NCBI GenBank assembly: GCA_965249005.1
Contig: CBDFLD010000023.1
Coordinates: forward strand, 372,001 to 436,000
From: CBDFLD01 sp965249005
Lineage (GTDB): Bacteria > Acidobacteriota > UBA6911
Reading direction: 5' to 3'
DNA: 64,000 nt
Under the pieces are notes generated by a model, which had not been told where the DNA came from, did not search any database, and was given only the letters and a program-made list of their open reading frames with translations. The position numbers and the translations under genes were made by a program. Position 1 is the first letter of the stretch. Every line of letters begins with the position of its first letter. Positions 26,332-34,928 of the stretch are shown here, piece by piece.

Positions 26332-28010
26332 TCAAGGAACCTTTCCCGGCTCAGGTGGCAGCACTCGATTGGCGGTCGCCCACGTGTCGTAAAGCTCGAC
26401 GAGCTCCTTACGCATGTCAGGCCTGGAAACGGCAAGGTCATTCAACTCGGAACGGTCTTCCGCCATGTTATAAAGTTCCCAATTCAGGCCAGGATGGGCC
26501 GCAACCAATTTCCAGTCGTCTACACGAACACCTTTATTACCCCGGTGTTCCCAGAAGAGAGGCTTGTCGTGCTTCAGGGCTTTTCCTTCGAAAACAGGAC
26601 GCAGGCTCTGTCCGACCAATTGTCGAATTTTGTTACCTCTGAAGGTTTCCGGATAGATGGCCCTACAATAGTCGACTAAAGTGGGCATGATGTCGGTGAT
26701 GTGGGCCCATTGCCGGTCCATGTCGCCTGCGGAAAGTTTTGCAGGGTACCGCACGATAAAAGGTGTGGCGATTCCGCCTTCGTGTATGTATTGCTTCTGA
26801 AGACGAAAGGGCGTGTTGCTTACACTGGCGCCAATGTAACTGTAAGTGACAACCGATAACGGACTACCGGCCACTTCAGGAGGACCTTCATCCGTACGAG
26901 TGGTGTGGCAACCACCATTGTCTGAAAGGAAAATCACCATCGTGTTGTCGCTGACCCCCATAGTATCCAGTTTGGCCAGGACTCGGCCGACGTTCTGATC
27001 TATACGATCCACCATGCCTGCGTAAGCCTCCATTTCCCGGATAAATTCCTGCCTGTCTTCCTCGGTGGCTTCATCCCAGGATTCCATTTTTTCAGTCCGG
27101 GGTCCGAGCGCGGTCTTGGCTTCGACCACGCCTAATTCCAGTTGGCGGGCATAGCGTTCTTCACGCAGTTTGTCCCAGCCCATTTCGTAGCGGCCGCGGT
27201 ATTTGGCAATATCCTCGGGAAAAACCTGGATCGGCCAATGAGGAGCCGTGTAGGGCAAATAAAGGAAGAAGGGTTTGTCAGTGTGCTGACTCTGGTGCTC
27301 ATCCAGAAACTCCACAGCATAATCAGTAAACACGTCAGTCGTGTAGAAACCTTCGTTACGCTCCCACATTTCCATACTGGTTTCCGGAACTTTCACTTCT
27401 ACATCATTGAACAGGAATTTCCACTTTTCATCGCGATCCAACTCAAGCTCATCACTGTCTACTTTCTTCCCGGGCATTTGATAGCCATTGAAGTAAGAGC
27501 TCATGCCACGCAGGATCCCGTAGCTACGATCGAATCCTCGAGCCTTGGGTCGTTGATCATCCTCTTCACCCAGATGCCATTTACCCGACATATAGGTCGC
27601 ATAACCGGCCTCACGCAGCACCTCGGCCAGGGTCACGCATTTATCGTTCAAGGCCGCCTGGTATTCGGGAGTGCCACGAATTTCACTGGCTCCAATTCCG
27701 GTCTGGTGGTGATACAAGCCGGTCATGAGCGATGCTCTCGACACGGCACAACGCGACGCATTATAGAACTGGGTCATGAGCAATCCGTCTCTGGCCAGGC
27801 TATCGATATTGGGGGTACGAATTTCCCGTAACTCCCCAGGTCCGAGTAGCCAAGGTCATCGACAAGAATGAGCACGACGTTTGGCCTGTCTGACGCAAAT
27901 TCACTTGGGCTGTCTGTGACTTTGCCACATCCCAAGGCTAACATCACAAACCCACAAACGAGAGCAATCCATGCAACGATTACCCGATCCTTGCTAAATC
28001 CGGCTAACAT
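26332..28010 (-). pseudogene. Arylsulfatase-family lipoprotein, frameshifted
   Basis: The N-terminal frame starts ATG 28010 with a lipobox (LALGC) and the sulfatase metal motif LVDDLGYSDLGSYG. A missing G in the run at 27824-27826 shifts the frame; restoring it gives GEIRTPNIDSLARDGLLMTQFYN and continues to 26332. The rest has GKWHLG, FFLYLPYTAPHWP, FLSDNGG and the C-terminal WELYNMAEDRSE. The active-site motif is CAVSR: the Cys and Arg of CxPxR are present, but the Pro is Val, which may impair formylglycine formation. It would remove sulfate from a polysaccharide or other ester. Single-gene unit; the 99-bp repeat lies upstream. Confidence 0.85.
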
Positions 28011-28135
28011 GGTTGTCTACCTCCTGTTTCTCTCCGCCACAATTCTGGCTCTGATTTCGCTGCCTATGCTGCAATGTGGTCTGAAGCAAACTCCCCTTTG
28101 TACTCTGGACTCTCTCTCAGGCAGATCGACTGCGG

Positions 28136-28234
28136 CTGTCGAAGGAGACATAATAACGCCGTATCGGAACCTATCAGGCAAGGCATCTCAGCAGAGACGT
28201 ACTTCCGAGATGCAGCTTATTTTTACTATCCTCT
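28136..28234. repeat. 99-bp dispersed repeat, copy 2
   Basis: Differs from copies 1 and 3 by about four substitutions and a one-base insertion. With copy 3 it shares a further upstream TCGACTGC, so the original unit may start about 10 bp earlier. Confidence 0.9.
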
Positions 28235-28238
28235 CACT

Positions 28239-28679
28239 GTCACAAAAAATACTATACGCATTGACTTAAACATAAATTCTCCTAGGGAACAATTAGGTCA
28301 ACCTAAACAACATGTCCGATTACCGGAAAGACCCAAGGCCCGGCATTCAATCCCCACAGTATCAATCCAGAAACTCAGTCGGCAGGAGCAGGTAATCCGC
28401 ACGTCGTCGGCGGATAATTTCTGGGATGTCTGGACCTGCGATCCGAAGTTCATTCGCCGGTTTGCCAAGGCCGGCTATGAACCCACCAAGCAGCAACACG
28501 GAACAGTGTTCACTGTCCCGCTGAACGGGCTGAGTATTCGAAGCGCGAAGTCTCTGAAACCCATCCGGAAGCTGCTGCAGCATCTACGACAGGTCAACCA
28601 ACCCGCCACGGAGGCCCCGACAACCTCAGAAAGTTCCACAGGACTGGAGAAATCGAGACTCAAAATCGTCGGCGAATAG
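28239..28679 (+). CDS. Hypothetical protein fragment, start not identified
   Basis: The frame is open from 28074, through the 99-bp repeat, to 28679. The plausible protein part is NFWDVWTCDPKFIRRFAKAGYE ... HGTVFTVPLNGLSIRSAKSL, followed by a helical tail. It resembles small phage-type hypothetical proteins in which xVYTxDPxxIRR precedes a strand-rich end. No start codon with a ribosome site is evident after the repeat, so the gene may be 5' truncated by it. Confidence 0.4.
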   Translation, partial: VTKNTIRIDLNINSPREQLGQPKQHVRLPERPKARHSIPTVSIQKLSRQEQVIRTSSADNFWDVWTCDPKFIRRFAKAGYEPTKQQHGTVFTVPLNGLSIRSAKSLKPIRKLLQHLRQVNQPATEAPTTSESSTGLEKSRLKIVGE

Positions 28680-28841
28680 TATGACCAAGGGTCGCCTAGA
28701 TCACGGTCATTTTTCTACACGCGGTGACGAATTGACGCGATACGACGCCATTGTAAAACAATGAATTGCGGTGTCCTGTAAAACAGGCCTTTAACAGGAT
28801 GCTGAAAAACTCCAACTAAATCGGTTTTCGTGCATCTTCAA

Positions 28842-30502
28842 CCGGAATTTCCAATTTGGATCTCGGTTCCCAACATAATAGTCTCGAGCCACCATGGGAG
28901 CAAGAAAATCCCGGCCTCAGACCAACCATGGATCCAGTCAACGCATCCCAATGACCCGTTGTCGCCGTGGTAGTAGACCTTCTCACTCCTGCGTGGGCGA
29001 TTTTCCAGACACATCGCCACACTCCTTCCATGGCATTCCAATTCCGGACTTGCAAGCCGGGCGGCTAACCGCTTGGCAGCGGCAAGGCCCAGATCCGCCT
29101 GAGCATTTCACCAAACAACCGACGGTCCAGATGCCCCTCGGCCAAGAGCAACCAGTAGTACCGCGCGTGCTTGACCAGCCTTCCGCCAGTCTTCATCAAC
29201 CGGTGCTGCAAGCTCGTGAGCGACCAGCTCTTGATCCGGGGTGGTAGCCCGAGTCGCCGCCATAGGTTGCCTAGGTTGTAGGCGAGCACGCTCAACTGCA
29301 GGCGCACTTCATTCGCACGGAAGCGATGGCAGGACAGCCGCGTCCAATGCGTCGCCTGCTTGCCTTCTTTGATCCATTGCTCCGCCGTGCCGCGCTTGTT
29401 GTAGAACCTCACCACCGAGCGGCTCGGCAAGCTCATGTTCGTGACAATGAACCCGACCCGCGGGAACAACTCGCCCTGGTGATGCTCGACCTTGGCGACG
29501 ATCCGTCGCGGCCTCGACCAGCTTTCGGCCTGATAGCGGAAGCTCTTGTAGCGCACCAGTGGCTTGCGGCTGGGCCGACCTGGAGGACGAAACAGGATGT
29601 CGGCAATCTCCCACTCCAGGCTCTTGTTGGACGGGATGCGTATGGCATACTGAACGCCGCGCTCTTCCAGGGTCTCGTAAACCTCTGGCTTGGCGAAGGC
29701 GGCGTCTGCTCGAAAGACGATCTCTTTGCCTTGCTCCTGTTGAAAATCGATCTCCGGCAACAGAAGCTCGTCCCAGTCCTCGGCGCTATGCACGTTACCC
29801 GGCCGCAGCTTGGCCGCCAGACAGTCCCCGTGACTATTGAACAGAAACAGCGGATGGTAACACACGGACTCGAAGTGGCCATTGTAGGCGCTGCCTTCCT
29901 GCTGACCATGCACCGGACTCTCGCTTGAGTCCATATCCAACACTACGCGATCAGACTTGTCCAGAGCCTCGGCCTGTGCGAGTGTCTCTCGGTTCAGAGC
30001 CATCAGCCCGATCAGATTCTCTTCTCGCGTCAGCAGCTCCGTCTCGAACCAGTGTAACGTCGAGGTCAGCGCCGCACCGCGATCCCAGTTTTTCTTCGAG
30101 CCGATCAAGCGAAAGGTCGGATCAACTGAGACCCGCGCGGCATCGTTAAGGTCTTCGTAGCCTGCCAGGCGACTATAGACCGATTGCCGCAGCAGATCGA
30201 CGAGCGGGAACTGTTTGTTCAAGCCTTGCCGCGTGTCGTTGAGATGCTCGTCTATGAGTCGTCCCATCCCCAGCCGTTCGTCCAACTCGCGGACCAGAAT
30301 CAGGCCACCCTCGGAGGTGACTCGCGATCCCTGAAAATCAACTTTGAGTAATCCGTTAAAGCTGAGTTGAAACCCCTTTCGTTCTTTTTCACCCATCGGG
30401 TGTTGCCCTCCAATGTGTCCTTATCATTCTCCGACGCTTATAAATAGGGATGCCGAAGGCGGCTGAAAGGTTGCTATATTTCATTCAAATTGGAAATCCG
30501 GG
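28842..30502 (-). mobile_element. IS1380-family insertion sequence
   Basis: About 1.66 kb bounded by 17-bp inverted repeats (CCGGAATTTCCAATTTG at the left; read inward from the right CCCGGATTTCCAATTTG, two differences). It encodes one intact transposase. A convincing target duplication is not visible (TTCAA left, ATCAA right). Confidence 0.75.
29065..30396 (-). CDS. IS1380-family transposase
   Basis: 443 residues, full family length. DDE residues are recognisable: VVLDMDSSESPVHG (first Asp), FRADAAFAKPEVYE (second Asp) and FYNKRGTAEQWIKEGK (Glu). The start MGEKERKGFQ at 30396 is preceded by an open non-coding leader. It should catalyse cut-and-paste or copy-paste of the surrounding element. 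No sign of decay. Confidence 0.92.
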   Translation of the reverse strand: MGEKERKGFQLSFNGLLKVDFQGSRVTSEGGLILVRELDERLGMGRLIDEHLNDTRQGLNKQFPLVDLLRQSVYSRLAGYEDLNDAARVSVDPTFRLIGSKKNWDRGAALTSTLHWFETELLTREENLIGLMALNRETLAQAEALDKSDRVVLDMDSSESPVHGQQEGSAYNGHFESVCYHPLFLFNSHGDCLAAKLRPGNVHSAEDWDELLLPEIDFQQEQGKEIVFRADAAFAKPEVYETLEERGVQYAIRIPSNKSLEWEIADILFRPPGRPSRKPLVRYKSFRYQAESWSRPRRIVAKVEHHQGELFPRVGFIVTNMSLPSRSVVRFYNKRGTAEQWIKEGKQATHWTRLSCHRFRANEVRLQLSVLAYNLGNLWRRLGLPPRIKSWSLTSLQHRLMKTGGRLVKHARYYWLLLAEGHLDRRLFGEMLRRIWALPLPSG

Positions 30503-30712
30503 ATCAATCAGCTAATTGCCCGAAGCAAAGAGTAATTCTTACACGACCATTTTCGAACAAGCCCCAACGACCCACAGGTCCGTACCTCCATCCGGGGAAA
30601 AATAAATATATTTCAACCCCTCTCAGAGGCCTCTCAACACCCCCCTGGCAGGGGGTATTTACGCGTCAATAGCGCGTCAATAGCGGCTCTGGGAGCTGAG
30701 GCTAAAAAAGAG

Positions 30713-30743
30713 ACCCCTGCACAATTCGTTGTCGTGCAGGGGT
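30713..30743 (-). terminator. Rho-independent terminator (minus strand)
   Basis: A perfect 10-bp stem ACCCCTGCAC / GTGCAGGGGT with an 11-nt loop. On the minus strand it is followed by TCTCTTTTTT. The nearest minus-strand RNA gene upstream is the tRNA-Pro remnant at 32049, now separated from it by the IS481 element, so it may be that gene's displaced terminator. Confidence 0.7.
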
Positions 30744-30750
30744 GTGCTTC

Positions 30751-32030
30751 CTGACACATAGGTAACAGAATATTCCGGGGACATAGGTTACACAATCATG
30801 GCATTGGGAGGCAGCTCCGATGCCATGGAAAGAGTGTAACCGTATGGATGAAAGACTGAGGTTTGTAGCCCGTCTTCTTGATGGTGAGAAAATGGCAGTA
30901 ATGTGCCGGGAGTTCGGTATTTCCCGTAAGACCGGCTACAAGTTATTCAATCGCTACCAGGATGAGGGGATCAGGGGGCTGGAGGATCGCTCGAGAAGCC
31001 CGTATCGACACCCCAACCGGTTGCCGTTCCAGGTGGAGAAGGCAATCCTGAGGATCAAGCAGCAACACCGTACCTGGGGTGCCCCCAAGATCCGGGAGAA
31101 ACTGATCAAGGAATATCCCATGATTCGTCCGCCCGCGAGCAGCACGATTCATGTGGTGCTGGACCGTCATGGCTTGGTGGAGCGACGTAAGCGCCGACGC
31201 CATAAGGCACAGGGGACAACGCTGAATGAGGCCCAATCTCCGAATGTGCTGTGGTGTGCTGATTTCAAAGGCGAGTTCCGGCTGGGTAACCGCAAATACT
31301 GTTACCCACTCACAATCACCGACCAGCGATCGCGCTATCTGCTGGCCTGCGATGCTCTGGAATCAACCAAGGGAAGCGGCGCGTTCCCGGTATTTGAGCG
31401 TACCTTCGGTGAGTTCGGCCTCCCAGCCGCCATCCGGTCCGACAACGGTGCCCCGTTCTCTTCCCCGCATGCTCTGTTCGGTCTGAGCCGATTGTCGGTC
31501 TGGTGGCTGCGACTCGGTATTGCAATCGAACGGATTAAGCCCGGCCATCCGCAACAGAATGGACGTCATGAGCGAATGCATCTAACGCTGAAGAAAGAGG
31601 CCACCAAGCCACCCAGGTTCAACTTCCTGCAGCAGCAGGAAACCTTCGATAACTTCATCGGGGTATACAACAACGACCGGCCTCACCAGTCACTCGACGG
31701 GATGTATCCGGGCGAGGTGTATACACCCTCAGCCCGCAAGTATCACCACCCAGAGGTCCCGGAGTACCCGTTTCACGACCGCGCGATTCTCGTAACCCAG
31801 TGTGGCAGAATCTGTACAGGCCGACGCAAAATCAGCCTCAGTACGGTCTTTGCAGGCCAATATGTAGGCATCAGAGAGGTCGCCGACAGCATCTGGCTTG
31901 TCAGCTTCATGCACTATGATCTAGGCTTCTTTGACCAGGAGGAGAACAGGGTGGAACCCGTTTGTGAGAACCCATTTGCCCCAAAAGTGTTACCTATGTG
32001 CTCGGAATAATCTGTAACCCATGTCCCCGG
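30751..32030 (+). mobile_element. IS481-family insertion sequence
   Basis: About 1.28 kb. Each end carries two copies of an ACATRGGTWACA motif about 25 bp apart (left: ACATAGGTAACA, ACATAGGTTACA; right: ACATGGGTTACA, ACATAGGTAACA read inward), giving roughly 45-bp inverted repeats. One intact transposase inside. It lies between the tRNA-Pro remnant and a minus-strand terminator. Confidence 0.8.
30820..32010 (+). CDS. IS481-family transposase
   Basis: 396 residues. N-terminal helix-turn-helix pair (MAVMCREFGISRKTGYKLFNRY), then an integrase core with WCADFKGEF (Asp), IRSDNGAPF (Asp) and NGRHERMHLTLKKE (Glu), and a C-terminal RKISLSTVFAGQYVGIREV beta domain typical for this family. Start ATG 30820 or 30844. 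No frameshift; the product should be active. Confidence 0.93.
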   Translation: MPWKECNRMDERLRFVARLLDGEKMAVMCREFGISRKTGYKLFNRYQDEGIRGLEDRSRSPYRHPNRLPFQVEKAILRIKQQHRTWGAPKIREKLIKEYPMIRPPASSTIHVVLDRHGLVERRKRRRHKAQGTTLNEAQSPNVLWCADFKGEFRLGNRKYCYPLTITDQRSRYLLACDALESTKGSGAFPVFERTFGEFGLPAAIRSDNGAPFSSPHALFGLSRLSVWWLRLGIAIERIKPGHPQQNGRHERMHLTLKKEATKPPRFNFLQQQETFDNFIGVYNNDRPHQSLDGMYPGEVYTPSARKYHHPEVPEYPFHDRAILVTQCGRICTGRRKISLSTVFAGQYVGIREVADSIWLVSFMHYDLGFFDQEENRVEPVCENPFAPKVLPMCSE

Positions 32031-32048
32031 AAAGGACCCGGGTTTTCG

Positions 32049-32093
32049 TGGTCGGGGCGATAGGATTCGAACCTACGACCTTCTGACCCCCAG
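32049..32093 (-). pseudogene. tRNA-Pro (GGG) 3' fragment, possible attachment-site scar
   Basis: Minus-strand sequence CTGGGGGTCAGAAGGTC, then the T arm CGTAGG-TTCGAAT-CCTA, CGCCCCG, A and CCA: the anticodon loop (GGG) to the 3' end of a tRNA-Pro. The 5' half (acceptor, D arm) is absent; upstream bases do not pair. Integrating elements that target tRNA genes leave just such a 3' remnant at the distal end. Confidence 0.75.
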
Positions 32094-32184
32094 TGAGAAA
32101 GCATAGATGTTTCACGATGTTGCTCCCTGTTCACCGCTGTTCCTGGCGTGGCGTTGGTCAGCGTGTTCCTCGCAGGCTGCCCAG

Positions 32185-33291
32185 TTAAAGACTCTGAGTT
32201 GTTGCATCGCCCGATGATGTGGCGTTCCTGATGCGATCCCACTTCTCGCTGAACGCAGCTTTGTCGAACAGTTCAGGATTAACGACGCCGTGAGGACGTT
32301 GCCCCTGCGACAAATCGAGCAGTCCCTGGCAGGCAGTGCGGCCGATGTCGCGGAAGAGTTCGTTCGTCCAGGCGATGTTGTGGGGAGCGAGAATGACGTT
32401 CTCGAGTTCACCGAAACGGTGAGGCGTGGTAACCGATTCGTTCTCGAAACAATCGAGTGCCGCACCGGCGATGCGTTGGTTTGCGAGCGCCTCGTATAGC
32501 GCGTCTTCGTCGACGATGCCGCCTCGGGCCAGATTCAACAGGAAGGCGTCCGGCTTCATCAGTCGCAGCTGGTCCGCACCAATGAGCCCCCTGGTTTCGT
32601 CATTTAACGGGCAATGGAGTGAAACGAAATCAGCCGTCGAGAGGAGTTCCTCCAGTCCTACCTGCCGCACACCTGACTCAATGAAGGCCTCGGGCGAAAC
32701 GAAAGGGTCAAACGCAATTGGCCGGCACATACCGAAGCCCTGCAGTAGCTGGACGAGTTGTCGGCCGATGCCGCCGAGTCCAATGACGCCGAGGGTTCGA
32801 TCGCGAAGTTCGCACCCCATGTATTGGCTGCGTGCATCCCAGCGGCCGGTTCGAACCAGGCGATCCTTCTGCAGCATGCGATGCGTCAGGGCCAGCATCC
32901 AGCCGATCGTCGCTTCGGCAACGGGCCGGTCGACTGCTCCGGGAGTGATGGTGACCAGCACATTGTTCGCCGTGCAGGCGGCGACATCGACAGAGTCGTA
33001 ACCAACTCCGAATCGACTGATCGCCAGCAACTCCTCACAGCCAGCCAGCGAGTTGGCTGTCACTTTCGGAGTCAAGACGAGCGCGGCGTGATACCCCGCC
33101 AACTGGTCCGGAGCGATTTCACCGCGATATTCTGAAACCCTGGAAACAACGATGTGGTCGTGTCCTTCGAATGTGTCGAGTCCTGAGTCCGAGTAACGCG
33201 GCGCACCGGTTTCGTCGTAGAAGTCGGATGTCAGTACAATACGGAAGGGAGTGAGCTGAGGTGTTGTCATAGCTGCCGCCAATCCTGTCAT
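32185..33291 (-). CDS. D-isomer 2-hydroxyacid dehydrogenase (phosphoglycerate-dehydrogenase-like)
   Basis: 368 residues. The NAD-binding Rossmann motif is LGVIGLGGIGRQLVQLLQGFG, with further family motifs LHCPLNDETRGLIG, LLNLARGGIVDEDAL and LAPHNIAWTNE (His of the catalytic pair; the Glu is in the DCFENE region). It oxidises or reduces a 2-hydroxy/2-keto acid. It overlaps the aldolase-bicupin gene by ATGA (33288-33291), so it is the third gene of a coupled operon, and its likely substrate is an acid made by the two upstream enzymes. Confidence 0.88.
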   Translation of the reverse strand: MTGLAAAMTTPQLTPFRIVLTSDFYDETGAPRYSDSGLDTFEGHDHIVVSRVSEYRGEIAPDQLAGYHAALVLTPKVTANSLAGCEELLAISRFGVGYDSVDVAACTANNVLVTITPGAVDRPVAEATIGWMLALTHRMLQKDRLVRTGRWDARSQYMGCELRDRTLGVIGLGGIGRQLVQLLQGFGMCRPIAFDPFVSPEAFIESGVRQVGLEELLSTADFVSLHCPLNDETRGLIGADQLRLMKPDAFLLNLARGGIVDEDALYEALANQRIAGAALDCFENESVTTPHRFGELENVILAPHNIAWTNELFRDIGRTACQGLLDLSQGQRPHGVVNPELFDKAAFSEKWDRIRNATSSGDATTQSL

Positions 33292-34928
33292 TCACGCACG
33301 AAGCCGGGAGCGATTACGATCCGCTCGGGCATTGGCCAGGCGTAGGCCCAGATCATGTCCATCTGGTGTTTCGACTGATTGATGAAACAGTGAACGCGTC
33401 CCCGGGGAACCATGGCTGTGGCACAGTCGCTCAGCGAGTACTGCCGACCTTCGACCAGGCAGTGCGCATCGCCACGAATGATGCAGATTGATTCGTCGAA
33501 ATCGTGCAGGTGCTCGGGCAGGCGACCGCCAGGATCAAAGCGTGCGAAACCGCCGCTCATTTCAATGCCCGGCATCAAGGATGCGTTGAAGTAATCAATG
33601 AACTCCGCTCCGGGGTCGACACCCTGTAAACGCTCAGCGTTGGAGAATCGAGTGACTCTCTCAAACCCGGGGGTGCCGTTGGAGTCCAATGGCATCTCCG
33701 TCCGGTCGAATGCCCGGGCGACCGGCTCTCGTTCGGGGATGCTCATGGCAAGCGCGACATAAAGACTCGCCGCGTTGCCGGAGTCAGGATTGCGAGTCTG
33801 ATGCGGCAACCAACGCGGGATCGTGATGTTGTCCAGCGGGCCGAGTCGATAAGTCCGCCCTTCGACGGATATCTCCGCTTCGCCTTCGAGTACCGTGATC
33901 GATTCGCCACAGGGGTGCGTGTGGTAGTTGAGCAACGCCTCGGGCTGCATGGCCACGATGCCGGTCGTCAGGCCGCGCGCGGTGTTGAAATCGCCAACCA
34001 GGGCTTCCATTGTGACGCCGGGCTCCAGCTCCACGGTTTCCCCATCGCCCAGGCATGTGATGACTTCGTCACGGTCGGGCGTCGTACGTTCGGGTGGCCG
34101 GGGAAGCGGCCGACGGACATCCCGGCCATCGGCAGGATCAAGGCTTGGTGCAGGCATGCGGTCGCGATCAACGGCGTCGAGCGCCTGGTGAATTGATCTC
34201 AGCAACAGCCCGCTGTCAGCATCCACACCCATCATGTGAAATCCCTGCTCACGCCGCTCGAGGAGATTGTCGATGCTGGTCGTCATCACGCCGCAATGTT
34301 TACCCGCTGCCCGGATCGAATCCTTCAATTGAAGAATCTGCTCGGCGACGTCTGGCCCTTCCCATTGGCCGCGGTAGCCGGCCGTTGCTGAGAAATCGGC
34401 CGGGCCGAAGAAAAACACGTCCGTCCCGTCCAGTTCGCACATTGCCGGGACATTGGGGATCGCGGCAATGCTTTCGATTAACGGGACAACCAGGACGTGC
34501 TCATTCGCCTCGGACGTATGCTCGGCAAGGCACTGCCCCCACGCTGTTGCTCGCTCACCCCCGATTCCGCGCCGGCCTTCGGGCGGGTAGCGACAGTCGC
34601 GGACCGCTTCTTCGAGTTCCTCGACACTTTCGACCCAGGGAATCACCACGCCGTCGGCGCCAATGTCGAGTGCGCGCTTTGTGAGTGACGTGCTGCGCTC
34701 AGCCAGCCGAACCAGGACAACGGTGTCGCTACGTAAACCGGCGCGGATATGCTCGTTGATCTCCTTCCAGTCGAGGTGTCCATGCTCGGCGTCGATGACC
34801 ACCCAGTCCATTCCCAGGGCGACAGCCATCTCCGTGATGCTCGCTGATTCAAGCGTCACCCAAAGCCCATAGACCGGTTCGTTGTCAGCAAGCCTGGCAC
34901 GAAAGCGTTTCAGTGCCTGTGTTTTCAT
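33288..34928 (-). CDS. HpcH/HpaI-family aldolase fused to a bicupin
   Basis: 546 residues from the ATG at 34928, which shares its A with the stop of the upstream gene (TGATG). Residues 1-260 are an HpaI-type class II aldolase: YGLWVTLESASITEMA, VIDAEHGHLDW, GVVIPWVES, RGIGGERATAWG, PLIES, FFFGPADFSATAG. Its metal ligands (Glu in the PLIE segment, Asp in GPADFS) are present. Residues 300-546 are two cupins, HTHPCGE and HLHDFDE each giving a His-rich metal site. Aldol cleavage of a keto-acid coupled to a cupin isomerase or dioxygenase step is plausible. The fusion is unusual; the reaction of the cupin part is unknown. Confidence 0.8.
   Translation of the reverse strand: MKTQALKRFRARLADNEPVYGLWVTLESASITEMAVALGMDWVVIDAEHGHLDWKEINEHIRAGLRSDTVVLVRLAERSTSLTKRALDIGADGVVIPWVESVEELEEAVRDCRYPPEGRRGIGGERATAWGQCLAEHTSEANEHVLVVPLIESIAAIPNVPAMCELDGTDVFFFGPADFSATAGYRGQWEGPDVAEQILQLKDSIRAAGKHCGVMTTSIDNLLERREQGFHMMGVDADSGLLLRSIHQALDAVDRDRMPAPSLDPADGRDVRRPLPRPPERTTPDRDEVITCLGDGETVELEPGVTMEALVGDFNTARGLTTGIVAMQPEALLNYHTHPCGESITVLEGEAEISVEGRTYRLGPLDNITIPRWLPHQTRNPDSGNAASLYVALAMSIPEREPVARAFDRTEMPLDSNGTPGFERVTRFSNAERLQGVDPGAEFIDYFNASLMPGIEMSGGFARFDPGGRLPEHLHDFDESICIIRGDAHCLVEGRQYSLSDCATAMVPRGRVHCFINQSKHQMDMIWAYAWPMPERIVIAPGFVRE

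Noticed and set aside
28785..28815. TTTAACAGGATGCTGAAAAACTC as the end of another IS
   Set aside because: It reminds me of a common IS terminus, but no matching inverted partner or transposase was found nearby.
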